From: Phycisphaerae bacterium | Lineage (GTDB): Bacteria > Planctomycetota > Phycisphaerae > Phycisphaerales > SM1A02 | DNA length: 5,558 bases | NCBI GenBank assembly: GCA_018663565.1 | Contig: JABJQE010000027.1 | Location: 1-5,558, forward strand | Reading direction: 5' to 3' | Shown: one piece after another, positions 5,279-5,558 of the stretch | Numbering within the stretch: the first letter of the stretch is position 1 | How the letters are laid out: the number at the start of each line of letters is the position of its first letter | The notes under the pieces: generated by a model | What the model was told of the DNA's origin: nothing | Database searches by the model: none | The model's input: only the letters and a program-made list of their open reading frames with translations | Translations under genes and position numbers: made by a program

Positions 5279-5558
5279 TTGACGCATACCGCATCACATC
5301 CCGACACCACGCCTCGCCCCCACTCTGGCTATGGACGCAGGCGGGCCATCGTCCTGATTCTGGTGCACCTAGTCATCGCCATCCACATCACTACCTGGCT
5401 GGTGTTTGGCGAGACACTCGCCCCGCTTGAGCTCAACGAAACCATGTTTACCCTCGAACTTGGAATTGTGACCGTGGGCTTTCTGCTCATGGCACTGATC
5501 ATTCTTTCTACGTTGATCTTTGGCCGCTTCTTTTGCTCGTGGGGATGCCATGTCCTTG
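5279..5558 (+). CDS. Membrane-bound 4Fe-4S polyferredoxin (N-terminal part, 3' truncated)
   Basis: The frame runs off the right edge after 93 visible residues. After a polar Pro/His/Arg-rich cytoplasmic-type head ending GRRRA (19-23) come membrane segment 1 (about 23-43, with His30 and His36), a short loop with ETLAPLELNE (45-54), membrane segment 2 (about 61-82) and GRFFCSWGCHVL (82-93), with Cys86 and Cys90. This matches the start of NapH/NosR/CcoG-like membrane ferredoxins, which have several helices and later CxxCxxCxxxCP clusters; those clusters would lie beyond the window. Family members pass electrons across or along the cytoplasmic membrane. The physiological partner is unknown. The start is uncertain: no ATG fits, TTG 5279 has a weak GAG 8 bases upstream, and an alternative GTG lies at 5249 in the same frame, which is open back to 5192. 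Confidence 0.75.
   Translation, partial: MTHTASHPDTTPRPHSGYGRRRAIVLILVHLVIAIHITTWLVFGETLAPLELNETMFTLELGIVTVGFLLMALIILSTLIFGRFFCSWGCHVL

Overview
The window looks like ordinary chromosome from a Gram-negative-type bacterium, most likely a planctomycete of the Phycisphaerae kind. This is an inference. It rests on a Kdo activation gene (LPS-type envelope), a secreted protein with an Arg-ended, PEP-CTERM-like sorting tail of the planctomycete style (VPAPGVLAL...AGLAGRRRRR), an atypical CTP synthase, and a polyferredoxin whose GRFFCSWGCH signature I remember from planctomycetes and related phyla. No mobile element, CRISPR array or phage gene is visible.

Layout. (1) 1-2834, plus strand: the last 46 codons of an unidentified protein, overlapping by ATGA with kdsB (CMP-Kdo synthetase), then pyrG (CTP synthase) 58 bp later. 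PyrG makes CTP and KdsB consumes it to activate Kdo, so the pair is metabolically coherent. The same pair is adjacent in Chlamydia. (2) 2861-3022, plus strand: an independent tRNA(CAT) unit with a good -35/-10 promoter, a tRNA without encoded CCA, and a likely intrinsic terminator. (3) 3079-3880, minus strand: a secreted PEP-CTERM-like protein with a strong 13-bp terminator downstream and a perfect 16-bp palindrome over its Shine-Dalgarno sequence. (4) 3881-4148: a non-coding stretch with several short dyads. (5) 4149-4237, minus strand: tRNA-Glu(CTC) with a TACAAT -10 box, and a 13-bp hairpin just beyond its 3' end. (6) 4325-5122, minus strand: an exported Sel1-repeat protein. (7) 5279-5558, plus strand: the start of a membrane 4Fe-4S polyferredoxin, cut by the window edge and divergent from the Sel1 gene.

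The segment mixes housekeeping genes with two exported proteins of unknown role. I do not see a convincing new multi-gene system. The points most worth checking are the divergent synthetase half of PyrG, the palindrome over the ribosome-binding site of the PEP-CTERM-like gene, and the dyad-rich leader region upstream of it.
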